Counted from the stretch's first letter, positions 1-7,750 are shown. The stretch is 11,496 bases of DNA from an uncultured Oscillibacter sp. (GCA_910587875.1 CAJUOD010000091.1:1-11496), one strand, 5' to 3'. The notes: a model not told the origin generated them from the sequence alone. Program-made: numbers and translations.

Positions 1-1188
1 GAGACCCGCTCCTCCGCCGGCGCCGCCGCCTTCATCCAGTTCGTGGGCGGCATCCACGAAATTTACTTCCCCTATGTACTGATGAACCCCATTGTCATCC
101 TGGGCCCCATGATTGGCAACATCGCCGGCATCTTCACCCTGTCCATCCTGGGCGGCGGCCTGGTGGCCGCGGCCTCCCCCGGCTCCATCATCGCTGAGAT
201 GCTCATGACCCCCAAGGGCGGCTATTTTGCTAACATCGTGGGCATCGCCGTAGCCGGCGCAGTCAGCTTCGCCATCTCCGTCTTCCTGCTGAAGTTCTTC
301 GGCAAGGACGCCAGCCTGGCCGAGGCCCAGGCCCAGGTAGCCGCTTCCAAGGCCGCCTCCAAGGGCCAGGCCATCCCTGCCGCTTCCTCTGCCGGCGCCT
401 CCGTCTCCGCCAAGGACGTGCGGAAGATCGTCTTCGCCTGCGACGCGGGCATGGGCTCCTCCGCCATGGGCGCCACCATGGTCCGGAACAAGCTGAAGGA
501 CGCGGGCATCACGGACATTGAGGTCATCCACTACCCCGTGGGCGAAATCCCCGGCGACTGCCAGATCGTGGTCACCCACCACGAGCTCTCCGGCCGGGCC
601 GCCCAGCGCGCGCCCCAGGCCCGCATCATCCCCATCAAAAACTTCATGGGCGCGCCGGAGTACGACGTGCTGGTGAAGGAGCTGCTGGAGGCCCGGAAGG
701 GCGGAGCCGCTCCCGCGCCCGCCGCCGCCCCCGCAGAGGAGAAGTCCGCCGCCCCCGCCGAGATCCTTCTGGAGAAAAAGAACATCATCCTGAACTGCAA
801 GCCCGTCAGCCCCGAGGAGGCCATCAAGGCCGTGGGCAAGCTGATGGTGGAGAGCGGCTATGTGGAAGAGGCCTACATCCAGGGCATGCTGGACCGGGAG
901 AAGAGCTTCTCCGTGGCCATCGGCAGCCACGTGGCCATCCCCCACGGCACCGAGGAATCCCGCAAGGCCATCAAGAAGACGGGCCTCATCGTCATGACCT
1001 ATCCCGAGGGCATTCAGTGGGGCGACGAGCTGGTCCGCCTGGTGGTGGGCATCGCCTCCACCGGCGAGGATCACCTGGGCATCCTGGGCAAAATCGTCGA
1101 GGTCGCCGAGACCGAGGAGGACACCGACAAGCTGGTGGACAACGCCGGCGTGGATCAGCTCTACAAGCTGCTGAATGGCCTGGAGTAA
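1..1188 (+). CDS. mtlA: Mannitol-specific PTS permease EIICBA, 3' part (N-terminus outside window)
   Basis: This is the membrane permease of the phosphotransferase system that imports mannitol and phosphorylates it to mannitol-1-phosphate. The frame is open from base 1, so an apparent GTG start at 43 is internal. Counting residues from base 1, the end of the IIC membrane domain is present to about residue 102 and includes the GIHE substrate motif (H19, E20). IIB follows at about 138-235 in the sequence FACDAGMGSSAMG, with the phosphorylated Cys at codon 439-441. IIA fills about 255-395 in the sequence HVAIPHGTEES, with the phosphorylated His at codon 943-945. Two Ala-rich linkers join the domains. 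The 395 residues compare with about 637 in E. coli MtlA, so roughly 240 residues of IIC lie upstream. The stop is 5 nt before the SorE-like gene, so the two are almost certainly co-transcribed. Family, domain order and active sites are clear; mannitol specificity rests on close resemblance to MtlA and on mtlD nearby. Confidence 0.95.
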   Translation, partial: ETRSSAGAAAFIQFVGGIHEIYFPYVLMNPIVILGPMIGNIAGIFTLSILGGGLVAAASPGSIIAEMLMTPKGGYFANIVGIAVAGAVSFAISVFLLKFFGKDASLAEAQAQVAASKAASKGQAIPAASSAGASVSAKDVRKIVFACDAGMGSSAMGATMVRNKLKDAGITDIEVIHYPVGEIPGDCQIVVTHHELSGRAAQRAPQARIIPIKNFMGAPEYDVLVKELLEARKGGAAPAPAAAPAEEKSAAPAEILLEKKNIILNCKPVSPEEAIKAVGKLMVESGYVEEAYIQGMLDREKSFSVAIGSHVAIPHGTEESRKAIKKTGLIVMTYPEGIQWGDELVRLVVGIASTGEDHLGILGKIVEVAETEEDTDKLVDNAGVDQLYKLLNGLE

Positions 1189-1193
1189 TCTCC

Positions 1194-2456
1194 ATGCGGT
1201 CTAAGGGCGTGCGTCTCTACGGCGCTTACGACATCCGCCTGGAGGAGTTCGACCTGCCGGAGATCAAGGACGACGAGATCCTGGTTCGGGTCATGAGCGA
1301 CAGCATCTGCATGTCCACCTACAAGCTGCTGGTCCAGGGCAAGGCCCACAAGCGCTGCCCCCCGGACGTGGACACACGCCCCGTCATCATCGGCCACGAG
1401 TTCGCCGGAGACATTGTAAAGGTGGGAAAAAAGTGGCTGGGCGAATTCGCTCCCGGTGAGAAATTCGCCCAGCAGCCCGCCCTGAATTACAAGGGGAGCC
1501 TGGCCTCCCCCGGGTATTCCTACCCCACCTTCGGCGGGGCGTGCACCTACTGCATCGTCCCGCCGGAGGTGATGGAGCTGGGGTACCTGCTCCACTACGA
1601 CGGGGAGAGCTACTTCGAGGCCAGCCTGGGGGAGCCCATGAGCTGCGTCGTCGGGGGCTACCACGGAAACTACCACACCAGCCGCCACAGCCACGAGCAC
1701 CTCATGGGCGTCAGGGAGGGCGGCAGCGTCCTCATCATGGGGGGCTGCGGCCCCATGGGCCTGGGGGCCATTGAGTACCCCATGACCCTGGAGAGAAAGC
1801 CCGCCATGATCGTGGTGACGGACCTCTCGGACGAGCGTATCGCCCGGGCCCGGCAGCTGATTCCCGAGTCCCTGGCCGCAGCCCGGGGCATCCGGCTGGT
1901 CTACGTCAACCCCAGCCGGTGCGCCGACGAGTTCACGGAGCTCATGGCCCTCACCGGCGGGCGGGGCTACGACGACATCTTCGTCTACAACGCCATCCGC
2001 TCCCTGGCGGAGATGGGGGACCGGCTCCTGGGCTGCGACGGGTGCATGAACTTCTTCTCCGGCCCCACGGACAAGGCCTTCTCCGCCGAGATCAACCTGT
2101 ACAACTGCCACTACTCCTCCACCCACATCATCGGCACCACCGGGGGCACCACGGAGGACCTGAAGGAGTCCATCCGCCTGGCGGCCGAGGGGAAAATCCG
2201 CCCCGCCGTCATGGTCACCCACGTGGGCGGCATGGACTCCATCGTGGAGACCACCAGGAACCTGCCCAATATCCCCGGCGGGAAGAAGCTGACCTACACC
2301 CAGTTCGACATGCCCCTCACCGCCATTGAGGACTTCCGGGAGAAGGGCCGGACGGACCCCCTGTTCGCCCGCTTAGCGGACTGCTGCGACGCCCACGACG
2401 GCCTCTGGAACTCCGAGGCGGAGAAAATCTTATTCCGGCATTTCCATGTGATCTAA
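1194..2456 (+). CDS. sorE: SorE-like zinc-dependent dehydrogenase (L-sorbose-1-phosphate reductase family)
   Basis: This 420-aa medium-chain dehydrogenase most resembles, from memory, L-sorbose-1-phosphate reductase (SorE, about 410 aa), which interconverts sorbose-1-phosphate and glucitol-6-phosphate with NAD(P)H. The likely catalytic zinc ligands are C39, H68-E69 in IIGHEFAG, and E147 in SLGEPMSCV. The nucleotide-binding glycine motif GGCGPMGLG is at 183-191. The four-cysteine structural zinc lobe of classical alcohol dehydrogenases is absent, as in SorE. The frame is open upstream into mtlA, but ATG 1194 is chosen because it follows the mtlA stop by 5 nt, has GGAG at 1182-1185, and begins a SorE-like N-terminus (RLYGAYDIRLE). 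Translation is probably coupled to mtlA. Its place behind a mannitol permease suggests it acts on a hexitol phosphate or ketose phosphate brought in by that permease. The exact substrate cannot be told from sequence. The gene ends convergently with glmS. Confidence 0.85.
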   Translation: MRSKGVRLYGAYDIRLEEFDLPEIKDDEILVRVMSDSICMSTYKLLVQGKAHKRCPPDVDTRPVIIGHEFAGDIVKVGKKWLGEFAPGEKFAQQPALNYKGSLASPGYSYPTFGGACTYCIVPPEVMELGYLLHYDGESYFEASLGEPMSCVVGGYHGNYHTSRHSHEHLMGVREGGSVLIMGGCGPMGLGAIEYPMTLERKPAMIVVTDLSDERIARARQLIPESLAAARGIRLVYVNPSRCADEFTELMALTGGRGYDDIFVYNAIRSLAEMGDRLLGCDGCMNFFSGPTDKAFSAEINLYNCHYSSTHIIGTTGGTTEDLKESIRLAAEGKIRPAVMVTHVGGMDSIVETTRNLPNIPGGKKLTYTQFDMPLTAIEDFREKGRTDPLFARLADCCDAHDGLWNSEAEKILFRHFHVI

Positions 2457-2492
2457 AAACAGCCGGGCCTCACGGCTGTGAGGTCCGGCTGT
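2454..2492 (-). terminator. Shared hairpin terminator between sorE-like gene and glmS
   Basis: A 14-bp stem (2459-2472 with 2479-2492, one G-T wobble) closes a 6-nt loop. Read on the minus strand it is followed at once by TTTTT, overlapping the sorE stop codon, so it is a good intrinsic terminator for glmS. Read on the plus strand there is no T run after the stem, so termination of the mtlA-sorE transcript here would be weaker or Rho-dependent. Confidence 0.85.
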
Positions 2493-2503
2493 CCGTATAT
2501 CCC

Positions 2504-4342
2504 TTATTCGACTGTCACCGACTTCGCCAGATTCCTGGGCTTGTCGATGTCGCAGCCCCGCTGGAGCGCCACATAGTAGGCGAACAGCTGGAGGGGCACG
2601 ATGCTCAAAGACGGCTGGAGCAGCGGATGGGTCTCCGGCACGGCGAGAACTCCGTCGGCGGTCTTCTCCATCCGCTCCCGGAAGCCCTCCGTGGTCACCG
2701 CCAGCACCGTGGCCCCCCGGGCCTTGACCTCCACCACATTGCTCATGGCCTTGTCGAAGAGGGCCCCATAGGTCCCCAGGGCCACCACCAGCGTCCCCGG
2801 CTCAATGAGGGAGATGGTCCCATGCTTCAGCTCCCCGGAGGCGTAGGCCTCCGAGTGGATGTAGCTGATCTCCTTCAGCTTCAGCGACCCCTCTAACCCC
2901 ATGGCGTAGTCCAGATTCCGTCCGATGAAGAAGATCGAGTCGTGGTTGAAGAACCGGGAGGCGAAGTATTTCGTGTCCTCGAAATTCTCCAGGTACCGCC
3001 CCATCTTCTCCGGCAGGGCCTGGAGCTCGGTTAAAATCGCATCGTACTCGCTCCTCTCCACCGTCCCCAGCAGGTCCGCCAGGTACAGGCCCACCAGATT
3101 CAGGGCCGCCAGCTGGGTGGAGTAGCCCTTGCTGGTGGCTACGGCGATTTCCGGCCCGGCCCAGGTGTAGAGCACGTCGTCCGCCTCCCGGGCGATGGAG
3201 GACCCCACCACATTGCAGATCGCCAGGGTTCGGCCTCCCAGGCGCTTGGCCTCCCGGAGGGCGGCCATGGTGTCCAGAGTCTCCCCGGACTGGCTGATGG
3301 CGATCACTAATGTGTGTTCATCCACCAGGGGCTGGCTGTAACGGAATTCGGAGGCCAGCGCCACCTCCACCGGGCGGCGGAGCAGCCGCTCCCAGGTGTA
3401 TTTTCCAACGACCCCGGCGTGGTAGGCGGATCCGCAGGCGATCATGTAGATGTGGGAGATGCTCTTGGCGTAGTCCGCCGTCAGGCGGATGTCGTCCAGC
3501 ACCACCCGGCCCTCCCGAATCCGGGGGGAAATGGTCTTCCGCAGGGCCTCCGGCTGTTCCAGGATCTCCTTAAACATGAAGTGGGGGTAGCCCCCCTTCT
3601 CGGCGGAAGCGGCGTCCCAGTCAATATGGCTGTGCTCCTTCTCCAGGGGATTCCCTTCTCCGTCGAACACGTCCACGCTCTGGGCCGTCAGCACGGCGAT
3701 TTCCCCGTCATTCATATAGGCCACGTCCCGGGTGTGCCGGATGATGGCCGTGGCGTCGGAGGCGATGAAGTTCTCCCCTTCCCCGAAGCCGATGATGAGG
3801 GGGCTGTCCTTCCGGGCGGCGATGAGGGCGTTGGGGTAATCGGAGCAGATGATGCCGAAGGCATAGGACCCCTCGATGCGCCGCAGGCACCGGCCCACGG
3901 CCTCCAGCATGTTTCCGCACTCCTGGTAGTGGAACTCCAGCAGGTGGGCCACCACCTCGGTGTCCGTCTCGGAGGTGAAGACCACCCCCCGGCGGGTCAG
4001 GAGCTCCTTGAGCTCCAGATAATTTTCAATGATCCCGTTATGTACCAGGGCGATTTTTCCGTCCCCGCTGACGTGGGGGTGGGCGTTCACGTCGTTGGGC
4101 TCCCCGTGGGTGGCCCAGCGGGTGTGCCCGATGCCCAGGGTCCCCTCCAGGTCCGCCCCGTCATGGGTCAGGTCCGCCAGGACCTGTAAGCGGCCCTTGG
4201 ACTTGCGGACCTGCAAGCCCCTCATCTCGGACCGGACGGCCACACCCGCCGAGTCATAGCCCCGGTACTCCATCTGCCGGAGCCCCTCCAGCAAAATGGG
4301 CGCGGCCTGTTCCCGGCCCACAAAGCCTACAATTCCACACAT
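2504..4342 (-). CDS. glmS: Glutamine--fructose-6-phosphate aminotransferase (isomerizing)
   Basis: GlmS makes glucosamine-6-phosphate from fructose-6-phosphate and glutamine in the cytoplasm. It is the first committed step towards UDP-GlcNAc, peptidoglycan and other amino sugars. The 612 aa match the family length (about 609). The N-terminal glutaminase domain starts MCGIVGF, with Cys2 as nucleophile after Met removal, and has GHTRWATHG near 72-80 and HNGIIENY at 101-108. Two SIS sugar-isomerase domains follow, with CGSAYHAG at 303-310 and SQSGETLDT at 350-358. The protein ends with the hallmark KSVTVE tail, whose K607 is the usual Schiff-base or active-site lysine. The start is fixed by Cys2 and by AGGAGG at 4351-4356, 8 nt upstream. 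It is divergent from pgi and convergent with the sorE-like gene, so it is a single-gene unit. Its leader is very short and carries no glmS ribozyme. Confidence 0.97.
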   Translation of the reverse strand: MCGIVGFVGREQAAPILLEGLRQMEYRGYDSAGVAVRSEMRGLQVRKSKGRLQVLADLTHDGADLEGTLGIGHTRWATHGEPNDVNAHPHVSGDGKIALVHNGIIENYLELKELLTRRGVVFTSETDTEVVAHLLEFHYQECGNMLEAVGRCLRRIEGSYAFGIICSDYPNALIAARKDSPLIIGFGEGENFIASDATAIIRHTRDVAYMNDGEIAVLTAQSVDVFDGEGNPLEKEHSHIDWDAASAEKGGYPHFMFKEILEQPEALRKTISPRIREGRVVLDDIRLTADYAKSISHIYMIACGSAYHAGVVGKYTWERLLRRPVEVALASEFRYSQPLVDEHTLVIAISQSGETLDTMAALREAKRLGGRTLAICNVVGSSIAREADDVLYTWAGPEIAVATSKGYSTQLAALNLVGLYLADLLGTVERSEYDAILTELQALPEKMGRYLENFEDTKYFASRFFNHDSIFFIGRNLDYAMGLEGSLKLKEISYIHSEAYASGELKHGTISLIEPGTLVVALGTYGALFDKAMSNVVEVKARGATVLAVTTEGFRERMEKTADGVLAVPETHPLLQPSLSIVPLQLFAYYVALQRGCDIDKPRNLAKSVTVE

Positions 4343-4374
4343 GGGACGTTCCTCCTCGCATATAAGCTCCCTGC

Positions 4375-4403
4375 ATTATACTGGCAGCCCCAGGAAATGT
4401 CAA
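4375..4403 (-). promoter_or_regulatory. Consensus housekeeping promoter of glmS
   Basis: On the minus strand, TTGACA (4398-4403) and TATAAT (4375-4380) are separated by exactly 17 nt, a perfect sigma-70/sigma-A consensus. Transcription should start near 4368, giving a leader of about 25 nt that contains only the AGGAGG site. High constitutive expression is expected. Confidence 0.88.
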
Positions 4404-4449
4404 CTTGGAGGCGTCCCGAAAATTTTGCCAACTTTTTCTTTCCCCCGTC

Positions 4450-4478
4450 TTGCCGTCGACTTGACAAAATGTTATACT
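4450..4478 (+). promoter_or_regulatory. Extended -10 promoter of pgi
   Basis: TTGCCG (4450-4455, 4/6 to consensus), a 17-nt spacer, and TATACT (4473-4478) preceded by TG at 4470-4471 form an extended -10 promoter. The predicted start near 4485 gives a leader of about 60 nt. The glmS and pgi -35 boxes are only 46 bp apart, so the two promoters could influence each other. Confidence 0.75.
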
Positions 4479-4544
4479 GTTTTCAGCGCCGCTTTCAGCG
4501 GAAGCCACAAAAATTAAGAGACCTCACGGAAAGGAAGCTGCATC

Positions 4545-5882
4545 ATGCTGAACGTCAAATCCTTCCAAATCGAAAACTTCATCCCCGCCGACTACCAGGC
4601 CGCCGCCGCTCCCCGGCTGGCGGAGGCCCAGGAGAAGCTCCAGAAGCACACGGGCCTGGGCCACGAGTTCACCGACTGGGTCCGCCTCCCCGTGGACTAC
4701 GACAAGGAGGAGTTCGCCCGCATTCAGGCCGCCGCCAAAAAGATCCAGGACGACTCCAAGGCCCTGGTGGTCATCGGCATCGGCGGGAGCTACCTGGGCG
4801 CCCGGGGCGTGGTGGAATACCTGTGCTCCCCCAACTACAACCAGAAAAAGGGAAAGAAGACCCCGAACATCTACTTCGTGGGCAACGGCCTCTCCGCCGA
4901 CGCCATGCAGGAGGTCTTTGACCTCATCGGAGACGAGGACTTCTCCGTCAACGTGATCTCCAAGTCCGGCACCACCACCGAGCCCGCCGTGGCCTTCCGC
5001 TTCTTCCGGGACGCCCTGGAGAAGAAATACGGCAAGGCCGGGGCCAAGGGCCGCATCTACGCCACCACGGACAAGGCCCGGGGGGCCCTGAAGTCCCTGG
5101 CCAACGAGGAGGGCTGGGAGAGCTTCGTGGTGCCCGACGGCGTGGGCGGGCGGTACTCCGTCCTCACCGCCGTGGGCCTGCTGCCCATCGCCGTGGCGGG
5201 CATCGACATTACCGAGCTCATGGGCGGCGCGGCCAAGATGATGAAGGTCTGCGAGACCGGCTCCTTTGAAAACCCCGCCTGGACCTACGCCGCCCTCCGG
5301 GACGCGCTGTATCAGAAGGGCTGGAGCATCGAGGTCCTGGCCTGCTACGACCCGGCCTTCCGCTTCATGCTGGAGTGGTGGAAGCAGCTCTACGGCGAGA
5401 GCGAGGGCAAGGACGGCAAGGGTCTCTTCCCCGCCAGCGTGGAGTTCACCGCAGACCTTCACTCCATGGGCCAGTATATCCAGGCCGGACGGCGTATCAT
5501 GTTTGAGACCGTGGTCCGCCTGGGGGCCTCCGAGCATCAGCTGCTGGTGCCCAAGGATGAAGTCAACGGCGACGGGCTGAACTTCCTGGCCGGGGAGTCC
5601 ATGGACTACATCCGGGACAAGGCCATGGAGGGCACCCTGCTGGCCCACACCGAGGGCGGCGTGCCCAACGTCATTGTGGAAACCGACGGCAAGAGCGCCG
5701 ACTCCCTGGGACAACTCATCTACTTCTTCGAGTACGCCTGCGGCCTGTCCGGCTACCTGCTGGAGGTCAACCCCTTCGACCAGCCCGGCGTGGAGGCCTA
5801 CAAGAAGAACATGTTCGCCCTGCTGGGCAAGCCCGGCTACGAGGCTCAAAAGGCCGAGCTGGAGGCGAAACTGGGCAAGTAA
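4545..5882 (+). CDS. pgi: Glucose-6-phosphate isomerase
   Basis: Pgi interconverts glucose-6-phosphate and fructose-6-phosphate in glycolysis and gluconeogenesis. The 445 aa match the short bacterial form typical of Firmicutes (about 450 aa) rather than the 550-aa enterobacterial form. Visible landmarks are IGIGGSYLGARG near 77-88, SKSGTTTEP at 139-147 (phosphate loop), GGRYSVLTAVGLLP from 201, E285 in GESEGKDGKG, H306 in DLHSMGQ, and K420 in the C-terminal signature NPFDQPGVEAYK. E285, H306 and K420 are the expected catalytic residues. The start is supported by AAGGAAG at 4531-4537. A different long antisense frame across the gene is a GC-rich shadow. pgi is divergent from glmS and 102 nt upstream of mtlD, with a hairpin but no strong T run between them, so pgi and mtlD may be partly co-transcribed. 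Confidence 0.97.
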   Translation: MLNVKSFQIENFIPADYQAAAAPRLAEAQEKLQKHTGLGHEFTDWVRLPVDYDKEEFARIQAAAKKIQDDSKALVVIGIGGSYLGARGVVEYLCSPNYNQKKGKKTPNIYFVGNGLSADAMQEVFDLIGDEDFSVNVISKSGTTTEPAVAFRFFRDALEKKYGKAGAKGRIYATTDKARGALKSLANEEGWESFVVPDGVGGRYSVLTAVGLLPIAVAGIDITELMGGAAKMMKVCETGSFENPAWTYAALRDALYQKGWSIEVLACYDPAFRFMLEWWKQLYGESEGKDGKGLFPASVEFTADLHSMGQYIQAGRRIMFETVVRLGASEHQLLVPKDEVNGDGLNFLAGESMDYIRDKAMEGTLLAHTEGGVPNVIVETDGKSADSLGQLIYFFEYACGLSGYLLEVNPFDQPGVEAYKKNMFALLGKPGYEAQKAELEAKLGK

Positions 5883-5889
5883 CTTTAAA

Positions 5890-5924
5890 AGGGGCCGCCC
5901 CGTCTCAAGGGCGAGGCGGCCTCT
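5890..5924 (+). terminator. Hairpin after pgi, weak or attenuating terminator
   Basis: A 10-bp GC-rich stem (5890-5899 with 5915-5924, one G-T wobble) lies 7 nt after the pgi stop. No T tract follows on the plus strand, so termination may be partial, allowing readthrough into mtlD. It could instead be an RNA-stabilising 3' hairpin. I saw no convincing separate promoter in 5925-5984. Confidence 0.45.
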
Positions 5925-5984
5925 GTTCCAGTGACTGCGAAATCGATTACTCAATCAAAAACAATCATTTTAAGGAGGAGCACT

Positions 5985-7142
5985 ATGAAACAGGCAATTC
6001 AGATCGGCGCGGGCAACATCGGCCGGGGCTTCATCGGGGCCCTGCTATCCCAGGCGGGCTGGCACGTCACCTTCGCCGACGTGGTGGAGCCCATCATCGA
6101 GGCACTGAATAAAGACCACGCCTACACGGTCCACATCTTGGACAAGGAGCCCGGAGAAATCGCCATCAGCAATGTGGACGGCGTGATCTCTACCTCCCCG
6201 GCGTTTGCGGAGAAGGTGGCTCAGTGCGACCTCATCACCACCGCCGTGGGGCCCAACGTGCTGCCCATCATCGCCAAGTCCATCGCCGGGGGCGTCCAGG
6301 CCCGCATCCAGGCGGGAAACAAGGAGCCCATGAACGTGGTCTGCTGCGAGAACGGCCTGCGGACCACCACCCGCCTGAAAAACGAGGTGGTGAAGCATTT
6401 AAGCCAGGAGGAGATCGCTTTCCTGGAGGAACACATCGGCTTTGCCGACTGCGCCGTGGACCGCATCTGTCCCAAGCCCAGCTTTGACAACATCCTGGAC
6501 GCCGCCGTGGAGCGCTACTGCGAGTGGGACGTGGAGAAATCCGCCTGGAAGGGCGAGCTGCCGGACATCCCGGGCCTGACCTTCGCGGACAACCTCATGG
6601 CCTACCTGGAGCGGAAGCTCTTCACCCTGAACAGCGGACATGCCATCTGCGCCTACCTGGGCTATCTGAAGGGCTACACGACCATCAAGGACAGCATCGC
6701 GGATCCGGTCATCGGGGAGATCGTCCACGCCGCCATCTCCGAGAGCGGCGAGGGGCTCATCAAGGAATTTGGCTTCGACCCGGAGGTCCATCACGCCTAT
6801 GTTGAAAAGATCTTCGCCCGCTACCAGAACCCCTTCCTGGAGGACGAGGTGCTCCGGGTGGGCCGGGAGCCCATCCGGAAGCTAGAGCCCGGCGACCGGC
6901 TCATCAAGCCCCTGACCACCACCGCCTCCTACGGCCTGCCGGTGGACCACCTGATCTTCGGCGCCGCCGCCGCCCTGCGCTTCGACTGCCCGGAGGACCC
7001 CCAGAGCGTGAAACTCCAGGCTAAAGTCAAGGCCGAGGGCCCCGCCGCCGCCCTGGAGGCCTATTCCGGCTTGAAGCCCGAGAATCCCCTGTTCGGCCGC
7101 ATCCTGGACGTGTACCGGGCCCTGGCCGCCGCGAAGAAATAA
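5985..7142 (+). CDS. mtlD: Mannitol-1-phosphate 5-dehydrogenase
   Basis: MtlD oxidises mannitol-1-phosphate to fructose-6-phosphate with NAD+ in the cytoplasm, the step that follows uptake by MtlA. The 385 aa agree with the family (E. coli about 382). The N-terminal Rossmann motif IGAGNIGRGFIG spans about 7-18. The polyol dehydrogenase signature KLFTLNSGHA contains the expected catalytic K211, and a C-terminal helical domain follows. An in-frame ATG-less extension reaches back to 5931, but ATG 5985 is chosen for its AAGGAGG site at 5972-5978 and because it places the Rossmann motif at the N-terminus as in known MtlD. Unusually, mtlD is split from mtlA by about 4.8 kb that holds three other genes, two of which (glmS and pgi) also use fructose-6-phosphate. 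A very strong terminator follows. Confidence 0.96.
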   Translation: MKQAIQIGAGNIGRGFIGALLSQAGWHVTFADVVEPIIEALNKDHAYTVHILDKEPGEIAISNVDGVISTSPAFAEKVAQCDLITTAVGPNVLPIIAKSIAGGVQARIQAGNKEPMNVVCCENGLRTTTRLKNEVVKHLSQEEIAFLEEHIGFADCAVDRICPKPSFDNILDAAVERYCEWDVEKSAWKGELPDIPGLTFADNLMAYLERKLFTLNSGHAICAYLGYLKGYTTIKDSIADPVIGEIVHAAISESGEGLIKEFGFDPEVHHAYVEKIFARYQNPFLEDEVLRVGREPIRKLEPGDRLIKPLTTTASYGLPVDHLIFGAAAALRFDCPEDPQSVKLQAKVKAEGPAAALEAYSGLKPENPLFGRILDVYRALAAAKK

Positions 7143-7155
7143 GCGTCCCATTCAG

Positions 7156-7189
7156 CGGGGCGGAGGGCAAAGCCCTCCGCCCCGTTTTT
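7156..7189 (+). terminator. Strong intrinsic terminator of mtlD
   Basis: A perfect 13-bp GC-rich stem (7156-7168 with 7172-7184) closes an AAA loop and is followed by TTTTT (7185-7189), 13 nt after the mtlD stop. It also marks the left edge of the AT-richer cassette. Confidence 0.95.
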
Positions 7190-7213
7190 GAAAACAGTTT
7201 GGAAACGTGCCGG

Positions 7214-7230
7214 GGCAACCGGCAGTTGCC
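7214..7230. promoter_or_regulatory. Inverted repeat upstream of the XRE-regulator gene, possible operator
   Basis: GGCAAC and GTTGCC form a perfect 6-bp inverted repeat with a 5-nt spacer. It sits 22 bp upstream of a -10-like TACAAT (7253-7258) that has no good -35 at 17 nt. A GCCGGAA direct repeat (7228-7234, 7240-7246) overlaps it. XRE proteins usually bind short palindromes near their own promoter, so autoregulation is plausible but not shown. Confidence 0.35.
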
Positions 7231-7300
7231 GGAATGTAAGCCGGAATTGGTTTACAATAGGCAGGGATATCGCTTAAAATCAAGAGGCGAGAGGTAAGAA

Positions 7301-7750
7301 ATGATGACGCTGGAAGAAAAACTGATTCACCTGCGGAAGGAAAAAGGGATCACCCAATCGGAGCTGGCGGAAGCCGTGGAGGTATCCCGGCAGGCCGTCT
7401 CGAAATGGGAATCCGGAAGCGCGGCGCCCTCTACAGAAAATCTGCTCTGTCTGAGTGAGCTGTACGGGGTATCGGTCGACTATCTGCTGCATGATGGCGA
7501 ACTGAAAGCCGGAAAGACTGAGCCTCTTCCCCGGGAAGCGGGAGACGATGTAAAAATATCCCGCAAGAAAACCGGGAAGATATCCGTAAAATGGTTTGCC
7601 ATTATTGTGGGTTTTTTAATACTTATCATACTGATCCTTATCGGAGTGCTTTATTCAAATAAAAGCAAAGAGGAACCTATTTGGATCGATGAAATGGCAG
7701 GAGAAGAGGTGGTTAATGGAGCGGATGGGAGTTTTTCTATAGGATGGTAG
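7301..7750 (+). CDS. XRE-family DNA-binding regulator with C-terminal membrane anchor
   Basis: The 149-aa protein has an XRE/Cro helix-turn-helix at about 8-62 (KGITQSELAEAVEVSRQAVS, then KWESG and a DYLL end), typical of Firmicute transcription regulators. A basic linker follows, then one hydrophobic segment at about 98-118 (WFAIIVGFLILIILILIGVL), then about 30 residues including an acidic stretch that should lie outside the membrane. The DNA-binding domain would stay cytoplasmic and tethered, so the outer tail may sense an envelope signal or one of the secreted products encoded next door. The start could be ATG 7301 or 7304; the site GAGGT at 7291-7295 fits the second slightly better. The 5' half is close to host composition and the 3' half is AT-rich. 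It is first in the cassette and probably controls it; the ligand and targets are unknown. Confidence 0.88.
   Translation: MMTLEEKLIHLRKEKGITQSELAEAVEVSRQAVSKWESGSAAPSTENLLCLSELYGVSVDYLLHDGELKAGKTEPLPREAGDDVKISRKKTGKISVKWFAIIVGFLILIILILIGVLYSNKSKEEPIWIDEMAGEEVVNGADGSFSIGW

Noticed and set aside
1017..1193. In-frame extension of the SorE-like gene into mtlA
   Set aside because: It overlaps the conserved IIA domain in another frame, is Arg/Gly-rich as expected of a shadow, and ATG 1194 has its own site and a family-like N-terminus.
4461..4478. Perfect TTGACA on the plus strand just before TATACT upstream of pgi
   Set aside because: Only 6 nt separate the two boxes, so they cannot form one promoter; the -35 at the proper 17-nt distance is TTGCCG (4450-4455).
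4524..5954. Long antisense open frame across pgi (476 codons), and similar long antisense frames over sorE, mtlD and capA-like genes
   Set aside because: They lack family motifs and ribosome binding sites and are low-complexity translations expected from GC-rich codon bias opposite real genes.
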